DNA of 7,850 nucleotides from Lachnospiraceae bacterium. GTDB lineage: Bacteria; Bacillota_A; Clostridia; Lachnospirales; Lachnospiraceae. The notes under the pieces were generated by a model, which searched no databases, was not told the origin of the DNA, and was given only the letters and a program-made list of their open reading frames with translations. A program made the position numbers and the translations under genes. Shown in pieces: positions 1 to 6,281 of the stretch. The stretch lies in assembly GCA_017634255.1 (NCBI GenBank), contig JAGBNT010000055.1, positions 1-7,850 of the forward strand, read 5' to 3'. Position 1 is the first letter of the stretch. Every line of letters starts with the position of its first letter.

Positions 1-3
1 TAG

Positions 4-9
4 ATTATA
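4..9 (-). promoter_or_regulatory. Possible extended -10 promoter reading out of the window
   Basis: On the minus strand the bases read TGCTATAAT, an extended -10 box (TGnTATAAT) just downstream of the DUF3592-like gene and pointing left. The hexamer 17 nt upstream (CTGATT) is a poor -35, which is usual for extended -10 promoters. It would drive whatever lies left of base 1. A small 5-bp inverted repeat (29-42, TCAGC/GCTGA, loop 4) sits between the gene's stop and this box but has no T-run. The call rests on one motif only. Confidence 0.3.
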
Positions 10-50
10 GCAGAAATTCACCCCGAAATCAGCGGGAGCTGAAGCATTTG

Positions 51-869
51 TCAGATAGCCGACAAGATACTCAAGGCAGCCAGAATGCCGATGCAAAATA
101 CAACGATCCCGCCGATAAGGACTCCGGGGCTTTCGTGCTTCTCCATGACATTTCCCGAAGCGGAGTCCAGATATAGCGGCATATGCTCTCCGGTCTTGAA
201 GGAATTCGCGCTGCCTGAATTAATATTGCACATCCTCATGTTTTCCCTGCCGTCGATCTCGTAACGGACTATCGGATAGTAGGTAAATTTATCCGCTTTC
301 AGGATCTTCGTCCCCCTGGATATCTGCCTCTTAAAGACATCGACTATCTCGGCATCTATTCTTTGCAGGCCCTTGCGCTTGAGCAGAATATAATTTGCGA
401 TCAAGCTCCCGCCGACAAAGAGCAGGACTGCCGCCAGGCATGCCATGGCAGCCACTTCGTTGCCCTGGTTTTCCTCGAGCGCCAGCACAACGAGAAGCGC
501 CCCTATGACCATCAGCACCCAGGGATTAAAGACAGACTCGTCCACAGCCTGCGTCAGCCTGGAATCTCCACCCGAACCATCCAGATAGAGCAGGACCTGC
601 TGTCCCTTGACATATTCCACCGGAGACTTTACGCTCCGGCCCTCCTTATGGTAGTTTTCGGGATTTACGAATTCCACGAACACATCGTAGTAATTGTAGA
701 CCTCCCTGCCCGCCTTATCCTTCCTAACCACGTGCTCGCAGCGGACGACGGCGGCTTCGACACAGGCTCCCTTTTTGTGAATCCTCATGTACTGCCTGAC
801 CTTGCCCGAGCCCACGAGAAAAATAACTATTCCCGGTATATACAATAAAAATTGCGAAAAATTTTCCAT
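51..869 (-). CDS. Membrane protein with two DUF3592-like domains
   Basis: A 272-aa membrane protein of unknown function. Hydrophobic segments lie at about residues 6-22, 115-131, 138-163 and 248-270. Between them are two soluble beta-rich stretches (about 35-100 and 168-240) with the same plan: an A-x-V-V opening strand, a YxVxVEF / YPIVRYE strand and a closing G-x-x-V/M-x-L-Y-L-D strand. That repeat resembles DUF3592 proteins, here duplicated. The start is supported by AAAGGA 7 nt upstream of ATG. It is the last gene of the leftward block, 24 bp after the DeoR-type regulator stop, so probably co-transcribed. Nothing ties it to sugar transport, and it may be a passenger. Family resemblance is from memory of the fold pattern; moderate certainty. 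Confidence 0.75.
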   Translation of the reverse strand: MENFSQFLLYIPGIVIFLVGSGKVRQYMRIHKKGACVEAAVVRCEHVVRKDKAGREVYNYYDVFVEFVNPENYHKEGRSVKSPVEYVKGQQVLLYLDGSGGDSRLTQAVDESVFNPWVLMVIGALLVVLALEENQGNEVAAMACLAAVLLFVGGSLIANYILLKRKGLQRIDAEIVDVFKRQISRGTKILKADKFTYYPIVRYEIDGRENMRMCNINSGSANSFKTGEHMPLYLDSASGNVMEKHESPGVLIGGIVVFCIGILAALSILSAI

Positions 870-893
870 CCCTGCATCCTTTATATGGCTAAA

Positions 894-1673
894 TCAATCT
901 AATGGCACCAGGACGATCTTCATCCCGTACTGCCTGAGCTTCTCTATTACGTAGGGGTCAGCGGCCTCGTCGGTCACAAGAGTCAGCGCCCGCTCGTAGC
1001 TGCAGCTTCCATAGGAATCGTCACGGTGCTCCTGCCTTTTAAGCTTCGTGTGATCCGCCAGGATAAAAAGCTCGTTTCTGGTCCTGCTTATCATCGCCTC
1101 GTTAATACCTATCTCGTTGGGAATATTGTACTGGAATTTCCCGTCGTCATAGACGGAGGCACAGCCCAAAAATGTCTTATCCGCGGTCATTTCCAGGAGG
1201 TTTCGCATGGTAAGCTCGCCCACCAGGATCTTGTCGCGGGCTTCTCCTCCTGCCAATTTTATGTTAACCCCTCCCGAATACTCCTCTTCTATGGCCCAGC
1301 CATTGTTTGTGCAGACCATCACGTTTTTATCATTGATATATTTTAAAAGATTGAGTGCAGTACGGCTGCCGTTGATAAATATGGAATCCCCGGATTCCAC
1401 AAGGGTCGAGGCATATTCGGAGATCTTGTTCCTACACCTTGTAATATCCTCGCTTAACCCGTTTAAGGAATACCCCTTTTCAAAGGATACCGCCCCGCCG
1501 TGAGTCCGCCGCAGGAGCTTTCGCTCCTCCAAGAGCTGCAGATCTCTTCTGACGGTCATCATGGAGATACTATAGCGCTTTGCAATGTCCTCCGAGCGTA
1601 TCTCCCCCTGCTCCCGTACCAGATTCAGGATATTAAGCTGTCTGCTGTCCACATCTTTTCTGCTGTTTCGCAT
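894..1673 (-). CDS. DeoR-family transcriptional regulator, likely of the ula-type operon
   Basis: A 259-aa repressor of the DeoR/GlpR family, the usual length. The N-terminal winged helix-turn-helix spans about residues 10-65, with recognition helix SMMTVRRDLQLLEE (37-50) and the family's RTHGGA turn (56-61). The C-terminal DeoRC sensor domain (about 75-235) has the isomerase-like phosphosugar pocket pattern: GDSIFINGSRT (95-105), VMVCTNN (118-124) and ILADHTK (204-210). Such proteins bind phosphorylated sugars and release TTCG-containing operators. It lies 7 bp after the HAD gene stop and no close SD is obvious, so translation is probably coupled. Being encoded inside the operon it presumably controls, it would be autoregulated through the TGTTCGTTT sites at 6240-6596. 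UlaR is the functional analogue in E. coli; orthology is not shown. Confidence 0.88.
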   Translation of the reverse strand: MRNSRKDVDSRQLNILNLVREQGEIRSEDIAKRYSISMMTVRRDLQLLEERKLLRRTHGGAVSFEKGYSLNGLSEDITRCRNKISEYASTLVESGDSIFINGSRTALNLLKYINDKNVMVCTNNGWAIEEEYSGGVNIKLAGGEARDKILVGELTMRNLLEMTADKTFLGCASVYDDGKFQYNIPNEIGINEAMISRTRNELFILADHTKLKRQEHRDDSYGSCSYERALTLVTDEAADPYVIEKLRQYGMKIVLVPLD

Positions 1674-1680
1674 AAGTAAA

Positions 1681-2367
1681 TCACATCATCCCGTCTATAA
1701 GCGCGGGAAGCTCCCCATAATCTTTAAAAATTTCATAGCCCTGGCTGTCTACCCCCTCCGGCTTGAACCAAAGCGCCTTCATTCCGGCCCGAAGAGAAGG
1801 AACGATATCGTGCTTTAAGCTGTCGCCTATGAACAGGCATTCCTCCGCCTTACAGCCCGCCTTTTCAAGGCAGCGTTCAAAGAGCTTTGCCGAGGGCTTC
1901 TCCTCCCCCACCTCTTCGGAGCAGATAAAAAAATCCACATAGGGCAGGACCTTCAGCTTTTCAAGCTTTAAAAACTGGACCCGGGCCGTCATATTCGTGC
2001 CTATCCCAATCTTTAAGTCCTTTGACCGGACATGCTCCAGAGCCTCCAGATAGCCGTCATAGCTCTCGGCGCAGTCTATGATCGTGTTCCAGTAGAGCTC
2101 ATACATTTTCATGGCGTGTGGATACAGCGGAAGACCGCGCTCCTCAAGAATGGTCTTTAAGCGAATGAGCCTGTTGTGGGAGGCTGCCTTTTCTCCTATA
2201 TACTCCATGAGCTCGTCAAAGACCCTGTCGTATTCGGCGTCAAATTCCTCCGCCGTCATCCCGAGATTTTCAGCCGCATAGCCGGCTATTGCCGCCCTCG
2301 CCTTTACGTTTGCCCTGTCGTAGTTATAGAAGGTATTGTCTATATCAAATATCACTGCTTTCAGCAT
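1681..2367 (-). CDS. HAD-superfamily phosphatase (HAD-IA, YjjG-like)
   Basis: A 228-aa cytoplasmic HAD hydrolase. All four motifs are present: motif I DIDNT (nucleophile D8, acid D10), motif II T124 in GIGTN, motif III K157 in EEKPSAKLF, and motif IV GDSLKHD (D182, D187). An alpha-helical cap fills about residues 16-95, placing it in subfamily IA; the DIDNT with FYNYD following is YjjG-like. It should remove phosphate from a small phosphometabolite, and a nucleotide or sugar phosphate are both possible. Its place between the IIB gene and the regulator suggests clearing of a phosphorylated sugar intermediate, but that is inference. It starts after a 173-bp gap, with AAGGCGG ahead of ATG. No standard ula gene is of this family. 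Confidence 0.85.
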   Translation of the reverse strand: MLKAVIFDIDNTFYNYDRANVKARAAIAGYAAENLGMTAEEFDAEYDRVFDELMEYIGEKAASHNRLIRLKTILEERGLPLYPHAMKMYELYWNTIIDCAESYDGYLEALEHVRSKDLKIGIGTNMTARVQFLKLEKLKVLPYVDFFICSEEVGEEKPSAKLFERCLEKAGCKAEECLFIGDSLKHDIVPSLRAGMKALWFKPEGVDSQGYEIFKDYGELPALIDGMM

Positions 2368-2540
2368 AAAACTACCGCCTTAAAAAATTGTATTCCAGGC
2401 CCCTCATAGCCTTCCCGGGCGCGAGCCCACCGGAGGCTTTATAGTAAAAACCGGACTCTTAAACTATACAATATAATGTATCGATTTAACAGCCCGGCTC
2501 CGTTACATTTTGACTAATTAATAATTTCCCAATATATTTC

Positions 2541-2849
2541 TTACTCGTCCAGAAGTCCGGCCTCCTTGAGCCCTGCCTCTATCTCCTTATCGGACATAAC
2601 GTTTTTTAAGGGAATGACCGTGGTATTGGGTCCCACATCCTCAAAGTTCTTAATGAAAGTCTTTGCGCAGAAGACCACGTCGTAGTTCCTCGCTGCGCTC
2701 TTGCCCTCGGATACCGCACAGTGTCTGAGTTCTCCGGGCTTAATGCTGTACTTTGTCATAACCTTCTTGATAGCGTTTTCCATCATCAGTGAAGAGCCTG
2801 CGCCGTTTGCGCAGCATGCAAGTAATTTCTTTCCGTCAAGCTTTGCCAT
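2541..2849 (-). CDS. ulaB: PTS ascorbate-type IIB component (UlaB-like)
   Basis: A 102-aa PTS lactose/ascorbate-type IIB domain, close to the usual ~100 aa. The phosphocysteine loop is CCANGAGSS, with C13 as the predicted phosphorylated residue (CGNGQGSS in E. coli UlaB); an extra cysteine, C12, precedes it. C-AVSEGKS (43-50) matches the CAVGEYKS region of UlaB. It takes phosphate from the IIA histidine and gives it to the sugar carried by IIC. The SD AAGGAA lies about 9 nt before ATG. It follows the IIC gene across a 94-bp gap that holds a strong hairpin. The gene symbol assumes ascorbate is the substrate, which context supports but does not prove. Confidence 0.87.
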   Translation of the reverse strand: MAKLDGKKLLACCANGAGSSLMMENAIKKVMTKYSIKPGELRHCAVSEGKSAARNYDVVFCAKTFIKNFEDVGPNTTVIPLKNVMSDKEIEAGLKEAGLLDE

Positions 2850-2901
2850 AGTTATTTTTTCCTTTCATTAATAGTGTTTTATCGTATTATATTCCCACCC
2901 A

Positions 2902-2925
2902 GGCGGCCTGAAAACCAGGACCGCC
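2902..2925 (-). other. GC-rich hairpin between IIC and IIB genes
   Basis: Arms GGCGGCCTG (2902-2910) and CAGG-A-CCGCC (2916-2925) form nine pairs with one bulged base and a 5-nt loop, just after the IIC stop codon. On the minus-strand transcript no U-run follows, so it is not a standard terminator. It more likely protects or marks a 3' end of the IIC message or weakens read-through into the IIB gene. Structure is seen; role is inferred. Confidence 0.6.
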
Positions 2926-2943
2926 CGAATGTTAACGCCTAAA

Positions 2944-4434
2944 TTATGCAGCCTTTTCCTTGCTCTTAATATGCTCCTGATAAGCCTCGTAGTCCTCTGT
3001 TATAAGGAAGTATCCCTTGGGGTCCATGCGGTACTCGATCTGGGGAATTGCCAGCAGAACGATAACCACGAGCGCAACGCCTATGTAGCCAAGATAGTGC
3101 ATGGAGACTGTGAAGAGCGGCCATACCGTATCCCAGTCGAACATTCCGAGGTAGCCGCCGTAGTTTGCAAGGCCTACCCAGCCGGAGATAAGAGCTGCAC
3201 CGAAGACCTGGATAAGCCCCGAGAAGAAGGGTATCACCAGGCAGGCCTTCATTCCGCCCTTTTCGTTGGCAACCAGACCGATTGTCGCATTGTCGAAGAA
3301 TACCGGAACGAAACCGCAGATGATGATCGTAGGCGAGCCCATGACTATAAGAGCAATAATCGCTATGATCTGTCCCGTCAGACCTGCAAGGAAGCCGAAG
3401 GTAACCGCGTTCGCATCGCCGAAGCCGTAGCAGACCGCGCAGTCCACGCCGGGAACTGACGAAGGCAGAAGCTTGTCAGCGATACCCTGGAAGGAAGCGG
3501 TAAGCTCTGTAACGAAGGTACGTACGCCCAGCTGCAGGATCGCCAGGTAAACCGCGAACTGAAGCGAGGTGTTGAAGATATAGAAGCCAAAATTCTCTGT
3601 CTCGCTCGTAGCGCCGGACTCGATAAAGAAGGGCTTTCCGATGATTATCATTATAATTCCAAAGAATACCGTCATCAGTATTGCGGTACAAACCATGTTC
3701 TCGTTGAAGATCGAGAAGAAGCCGGGCATCTCCAGATCTCCCACCTTCTTAACCTTCCTCTTGCCGCCCTTGCTGCCGAAGAGCTTATCGGCAAGGAAGG
3801 CTCCGAGGCGGATACCGAACATCTGCTGGTGAGCGATTGCGAAGCCTGCACCCTCTGTAAGCTCCTGCATGGGCTTAACCGTAAGGTTTGAACCAACTGC
3901 CCAGTAAGCTCCGAGGATAACGGACATAACCACCATGAGAGCCACGTCGTTATTGCGAAGAGCGGGCAGGGCAAAGAGGATGAGCCAGTAAGCCGTTGCG
4001 GCCTGCTGCACCTGCACGTGACCTGTGGTGAAGAGTGTACGGCACTTCGTTATCTTATTGAAACGAACAAGTAATATGTTTACGATAAAGGCGATGAGCA
4101 GGAGGGTCATGACCTGTGAAAAGCCCTTTCCGAATACCTCCTCAACTCCTGCCGTAACCGCGTTCTGCCCGTAATAGGGGTCTATTACGCAGGCGGTAAG
4201 ATTGAAACGATCCTTAAGTCCCGCAAGAATGGGGCGGAAGTTGCTGGTCAGTCCGCCAGAACCTGCGTTCAATATCAGCATACCGATAATCGCCTTTAAG
4301 GTGCCTGCCAGTGTATCGTACCACTTCTTTCCCATAAGGCAGTAGCCGACGAGTGTCAGGAAGCCCACCATGTATGGCGCCTTCTGTAAAATATAAGTTG
4401 CAAAGAAATCCCAAATTGCAGCTAAAATTTGCAT
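2944..4434 (-). CDS. ulaA: PTS ascorbate-type IIC permease (UlaA-like)
   Basis: A 496-aa polytopic membrane protein of the UlaA/SgaT family (E. coli UlaA is about 465 aa). It has about ten or more hydrophobic segments and the family's signature stretches: NAGSGGLTSNF (56-66), TTGHVQVQQA (136-145), GFAIAHQQMFG (197-207), GVRTFVTEL (303-311) and FFDNATIG (379-386). The H139, Q143/Q144 and H202-Q203-Q204 residues match the substrate-site region of UlaA. It carries the sugar through the membrane while IIB phosphorylates it. The start is set at ATG 4434-4432 because AAAGGAG (4449-4443) lies 8 nt upstream; the longer frame reaching 4476 would begin inside a hairpin with no SD. The C-terminus (about 467-496) is a charged cytoplasmic tail. 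Confidence 0.9.
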   Translation of the reverse strand: MQILAAIWDFFATYILQKAPYMVGFLTLVGYCLMGKKWYDTLAGTLKAIIGMLILNAGSGGLTSNFRPILAGLKDRFNLTACVIDPYYGQNAVTAGVEEVFGKGFSQVMTLLLIAFIVNILLVRFNKITKCRTLFTTGHVQVQQAATAYWLILFALPALRNNDVALMVVMSVILGAYWAVGSNLTVKPMQELTEGAGFAIAHQQMFGIRLGAFLADKLFGSKGGKRKVKKVGDLEMPGFFSIFNENMVCTAILMTVFFGIIMIIIGKPFFIESGATSETENFGFYIFNTSLQFAVYLAILQLGVRTFVTELTASFQGIADKLLPSSVPGVDCAVCYGFGDANAVTFGFLAGLTGQIIAIIALIVMGSPTIIICGFVPVFFDNATIGLVANEKGGMKACLVIPFFSGLIQVFGAALISGWVGLANYGGYLGMFDWDTVWPLFTVSMHYLGYIGVALVVIVLLAIPQIEYRMDPKGYFLITEDYEAYQEHIKSKEKAA

Positions 4435-4442
4435 AACTTTAC

Positions 4443-4449
4443 TCCTTTC
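4443..4449 (-). promoter_or_regulatory. Ribosome binding site fixing the IIC start
   Basis: Minus-strand AAAGGAG lies 8 nt before ATG at 4434. It decides against an upstream in-frame start at 4476, which would add 14 residues rich in charge (MLRKLPLHNERSKV) and overlaps the 4460-4482 hairpin. Confidence 0.8.
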
Positions 4450-4459
4450 GTTATGTAGT

Positions 4460-4482
4460 GGCAATTTGCGAAGCAAATTGCC
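4460..4482 (-). other. Perfect 10-bp hairpin upstream of IIC gene
   Basis: Arms GGCAATTTGC (4460-4469) and GCAAATTGCC (4473-4482) are perfectly complementary around a 3-nt loop; on the transcript the loop is UUC inside GC...GC. It ends 10 nt before the SD of the IIC gene. There is no T-run, so it is not a terminator. It could be a stabilising 5' end after cleavage or part of a dispersed repeat. With the next inverted repeat it forms a tandem pair filling the IIA-IIC gap. Confidence 0.7.
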
Positions 4483-4483
4483 A

Positions 4484-4521
4484 GAGTGCCTCGTAGTGTT
4501 TCACAACGTAGATGGGCACTC
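4484..4521 (-). other. Second, longer inverted repeat in the IIA-IIC gap
   Basis: Outer arms GAGTGCC (4484-4490) and GGCACTC (4515-4521) enclose an inner stem, CGT-x-GTG (4493-4499) with CAC-x-ACG (4503-4509), around a TTT loop. Together they make a 38-nt imperfect hairpin abutting the 4460-4482 hairpin with a 1-nt linker. It is placed 33 bases after the IIA stop. Its role is unknown; candidates are RNA processing, attenuation, or a mobile palindromic repeat. Confidence 0.6.
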
Positions 4522-4554
4522 GAACTCCCTTTCTAAAACCAAAAAAATGTTTCC

Positions 4555-5040
4555 TTAATCCTCTTCCTCGCAGGGGTACTTCTCCTGTGCCGCGAGTATA
4601 TCCTCCGGAGTCCTTGCCGCAGCAAGCGCATCTATCAGCTCGTCGTTGCAGAATATCTGCGAAAGCTGCTGTATGTTGTTCATGTGTTCATCCGAATTAA
4701 CTGACGAGAGGGTAAAGAAAATGTTTGCCTCCTTTTTCTCTCCGTCCTCGTCCTCTCCAAAATCTATGAGCTCCTTCGATACCATGAAGCCTATTCCGGT
4801 CTTGAACGCGCCCACAGGATTTTCCGTGGTATGGGGCATTGCTATATTATGCTCGAACACCATATAGGGACCATACTTTTCTATGCAGCTGACTATCTGC
4901 TTATAATAATCCTCGGAAACGCTTCCGTCTGCCACCAGCGGCAGCGCGCTAAGGCGTACCGCCTCCTGCCAGGTTACGTCCTTGCCGTCGATAAAGCTGT
5001 AATGCTTTTTTTCAACTATTTCCTGTAATACCGTAGACAT
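4555..5040 (-). CDS. ulaC: PTS ascorbate-type IIA component (UlaC-like)
   Basis: A 161-aa cytoplasmic IIA protein of the mannitol/fructose-nitrogen fold (PTS EIIA type 2), near UlaC's ~154 aa. WQEAV (24-28), YGPYMV (56-61) and IAMPHTTE (66-73) match the UlaC pattern WQDAV, FGPYFV, LAMPHGRP. H70 is the predicted residue phosphorylated by HPr. Later SSVNSDEHMNNIQQLSQIF (112-130) matches the [20 protein letters not shown] helix region. It passes phosphate to C13 of the IIB protein. GGGAGGT lies about 6 nt before ATG and 20 bp separate it from the lactonase stop, so the two are co-transcribed. The acidic tail CEEED has no known role. Confidence 0.9.
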   Translation of the reverse strand: MSTVLQEIVEKKHYSFIDGKDVTWQEAVRLSALPLVADGSVSEDYYKQIVSCIEKYGPYMVFEHNIAMPHTTENPVGAFKTGIGFMVSKELIDFGEDEDGEKKEANIFFTLSSVNSDEHMNNIQQLSQIFCNDELIDALAAARTPEDILAAQEKYPCEEED

Positions 5041-5060
5041 TATTTACCTCCCCGTTTTGT

Positions 5061-5798
5061 TTAGAGACATGACCTGAAGGGAATGTTCTGCGGATGTTCG
5101 AAGCAGTCCTCAAAGCCTCTGCGGTGGTGATAATATATCTTATCCTTATCCTGCGGATAGACATATTTTCCTCCCACCTGCCAGAAGAACGGATGGAACT
5201 TATATTCATTCCTGTCCTTCTTGAAATCGTAGAGCAGCTTTATCTCCTCGCAGTCCGCCTGGAAATTTGTCCATACATCCCAGTGTATCGGGATGACCAC
5301 CTTGCACTGAAGGTTTTCCGCCATTCTAAGGACGTCTATGGATGTCATCTTATCCTGCATACCGATCGGATTCTCTCCGAAGGAGCCGAAAGCCACGTCG
5401 ATATCGTGATCCTTGCCGTGCTTTGCAAAATAGATCGAGAAGTGGGAATCTCCCGAATGATAGATATTGCCGCCGGGCGTCTTTACAAGATAATTCACTG
5501 CCTTTTCATCCATGTCCGTAGGGCACTTTCCCGTAAGCTCCTCCCTGTCCTCTCCGGTCGAATCCGTGGTTACGATACAGGTTCTGTCAAAGCTGTCCAG
5601 ACATACTATCTCGATATCCTTAATCTTTATCACGTCTCCGGGCTTGACTGTCCTGCAGCGCTCCTCGGGGACTCCCCACTTTACCCAGGTTTCTACCGAT
5701 TTTGCGGGTCCGATAAATGGTACAGGTATCTCCTTCCCGTTCTCATCAGTGGTCTTCATATCGCTCTGGATAACGTGTGCCGCCCACTCCGCCGACAT
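5061..5798 (-). CDS. 3' part of the UlaG-like lactonase (possible restart)
   Basis: A 245-aa open frame, residues 123-367 of the UlaG-like protein. It begins at ATG three codons after the TAG. AGGA lies 4 nt upstream of this ATG, so termination-reinitiation is possible. The product would keep the later metal ligands (H236, D239, H241, H294 in full-length numbering) and the phosphosugar-side residues. It would lack the HxHxDH ligands and the first beta-sandwich strands, so on its own it should be inactive. Conservation to the very end (GFEDCFEHPQNIPFRSCL) argues that selection acted on it until recently. Confidence 0.6.
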   Translation of the reverse strand: MSAEWAAHVIQSDMKTTDENGKEIPVPFIGPAKSVETWVKWGVPEERCRTVKPGDVIKIKDIEIVCLDSFDRTCIVTTDSTGEDREELTGKCPTDMDEKAVNYLVKTPGGNIYHSGDSHFSIYFAKHGKDHDIDVAFGSFGENPIGMQDKMTSIDVLRMAENLQCKVVIPIHWDVWTNFQADCEEIKLLYDFKKDRNEYKFHPFFWQVGGKYVYPQDKDKIYYHHRRGFEDCFEHPQNIPFRSCL

Positions 5799-5804
5799 AT
5801 GATC

Positions 5805-5807
5805 CTA
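5805..5807 (-). other. In-frame amber codon inside the HxHxDH metal motif
   Basis: Minus-strand codons read CAT TAT CAT TAG GAT CAT ATG: H-Y-H-stop-D-H-M. The replaced residue is the variable x between the second His and the Asp (N in E. coli UlaG). One base change from CAG, TCG, TTG, AAG, GAG, TGG, TAC or TAT would make it. All seven other real genes in the window end in TAA or TGA, which fits a TAG that is read but is too few genes to show it. Confidence 0.85.
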
Positions 5808-6164
5808 ATGATAATGTGTCGCCAGCACTGCGTCCACCTGCTTAAATGCGAAGGGATCGATCACGAACGGAACGTTCCTTAAGTTGGGCTGCATCATGCG
5901 TCCTCCGCACATGTTAGCCATCTGGTGTCCGGGCTTCATCTTTCCGTCACCGTGAGTCCTCTTTCCGTTTCCGCACCATAAGTCAATGGTGATATTGGCG
6001 TTTCCGGGTGTCTTAAACCAGATTCCCGTGCATCCGAGCCACCACATGGCAACATTCCCAGGCTTTACGACTTCGTTTTCAATGTCCTCGACAAGCCATG
6101 TCCCCCACTCGGGAAAGGTGTTCATGATCCAGCTCTCTCTGGTCATTTCCGAAACCTTGCTCAT
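5805..6164 (-). CDS. 5' part of the UlaG-like lactonase, ending at TAG
   Basis: A 119-aa open frame, residues 1-119 of the UlaG-like protein, with strong SD AAGGAGG and the operon promoter upstream. It ends THYH-stop, in the middle of the first metal-binding motif. If TAG is a true stop, the product is a third of a metallo-beta-lactamase fold and not expected to fold or work. Confidence 0.6.
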   Translation of the reverse strand: MSKVSEMTRESWIMNTFPEWGTWLVEDIENEVVKPGNVAMWWLGCTGIWFKTPGNANITIDLWCGNGKRTHGDGKMKPGHQMANMCGGRMMQPNLRNVPFVIDPFAFKQVDAVLATHYH

Positions 6165-6201
6165 TTTCTCCTACCTCCTTTTATTATTTCGTTACGTTTC
6201 A

Positions 6202-6214
6202 TTTCAAATAAGCT
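6202..6214 (+). repeat. 13-bp direct repeat copy 1 (TTTCAAATAAGCT)
   Basis: An exact match to 6520-6532. It starts 10 nt past the -10 box of the leftward promoter, about +5 to +17 of that transcript, a common repressor position. Confidence 0.65.
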
Positions 6215-6224
6215 CGTTGAGACC

Positions 6225-6253
6225 ATAATAAAAAGTTTTTGTTCGTTTTTCAA
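6225..6253 (-). promoter_or_regulatory. Promoter of the ula-type operon
   Basis: On the minus strand: -35 TTGAAA (6253-6248), 17-nt spacer, -10 TATTAT (6230-6225). The predicted start is an A near 6218, giving a leader of about 54 nt before the lactonase ATG. One TGTTCGTTT copy (6240-6248) lies in the spacer and touches the -35, so a protein bound there would block RNA polymerase. Confidence 0.75.
6240..6248 (+). promoter_or_regulatory. Putative DeoR-type operator 1 (TGTTCGTTT)
   Basis: The copy within the spacer of the leftward promoter; context TTTTTGTTCGTTTTTC. TTCG-type half-sites (WATGTTCGW) are known for the DeoR-family protein GlpR of E. coli. Repression of the operon is the natural reading. 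Confidence 0.6.
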
Positions 6254-6272
6254 GATGTTTTTGTTTATTTTA

Positions 6273-6281
6273 TGTTCGTTT
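6273..6281 (+). promoter_or_regulatory. Putative DeoR-type operator 2 (TGTTCGTTT)
   Basis: Context TATGTTCGTTTTTC. It lies 33 bp from operator 1, about three DNA turns, just upstream of the leftward -35. Same-face spacing would allow cooperative binding. Confidence 0.55.

Larger units (their letters stand above)
5061..6164 (-). pseudogene. ulaG: UlaG-like L-ascorbate-6-phosphate lactonase with one in-frame TAG
   Basis: Read through codon 120, this frame gives 367 codons, close to the 354 aa of E. coli UlaG, a cytoplasmic metallo-beta-lactamase-fold enzyme that opens the lactone ring of L-ascorbate 6-phosphate. Shared stretches include [17 protein letters not shown] (8-24), [11 protein letters not shown] (39-49), HQMANM (80-85), QPNLR (92-96), VKPGDV, SFDRT, AVNYL.KTPGG, YHSGDSHF (H236, D239, H241), GENP, DKMTS and PIHWDVW (H294). 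The metal motif HxHxDH reads H117-Y-H119-stop-D121-H122. No frameshift or other damage is seen, and the C-terminus is complete. AAGGAGG (6174-6180) lies 9 nt before ATG. As first operon gene behind a good promoter it would be expressed. Either it is a very young pseudogene, a base error, or the amber codon is read. Confidence 0.85.

Noticed and set aside
4435..4476. A 14-residue N-terminal extension of the IIC protein
   Set aside because: The upstream start lies inside a hairpin and has no SD, while the inner ATG has AAAGGAG at a good distance and matches the start of UlaA proteins.
5805..5807. Selenocysteine-type recoding at the UlaG stop
   Set aside because: Selenocysteine uses TGA, the codon here is TAG, and no SECIS-like hairpin follows it.
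5094..5882. A 262-aa plus-strand open frame opposite the lactonase gene
   Set aside because: It is antisense to conserved UlaG-family sequence, resembles no family, and has no plausible promoter or SD.
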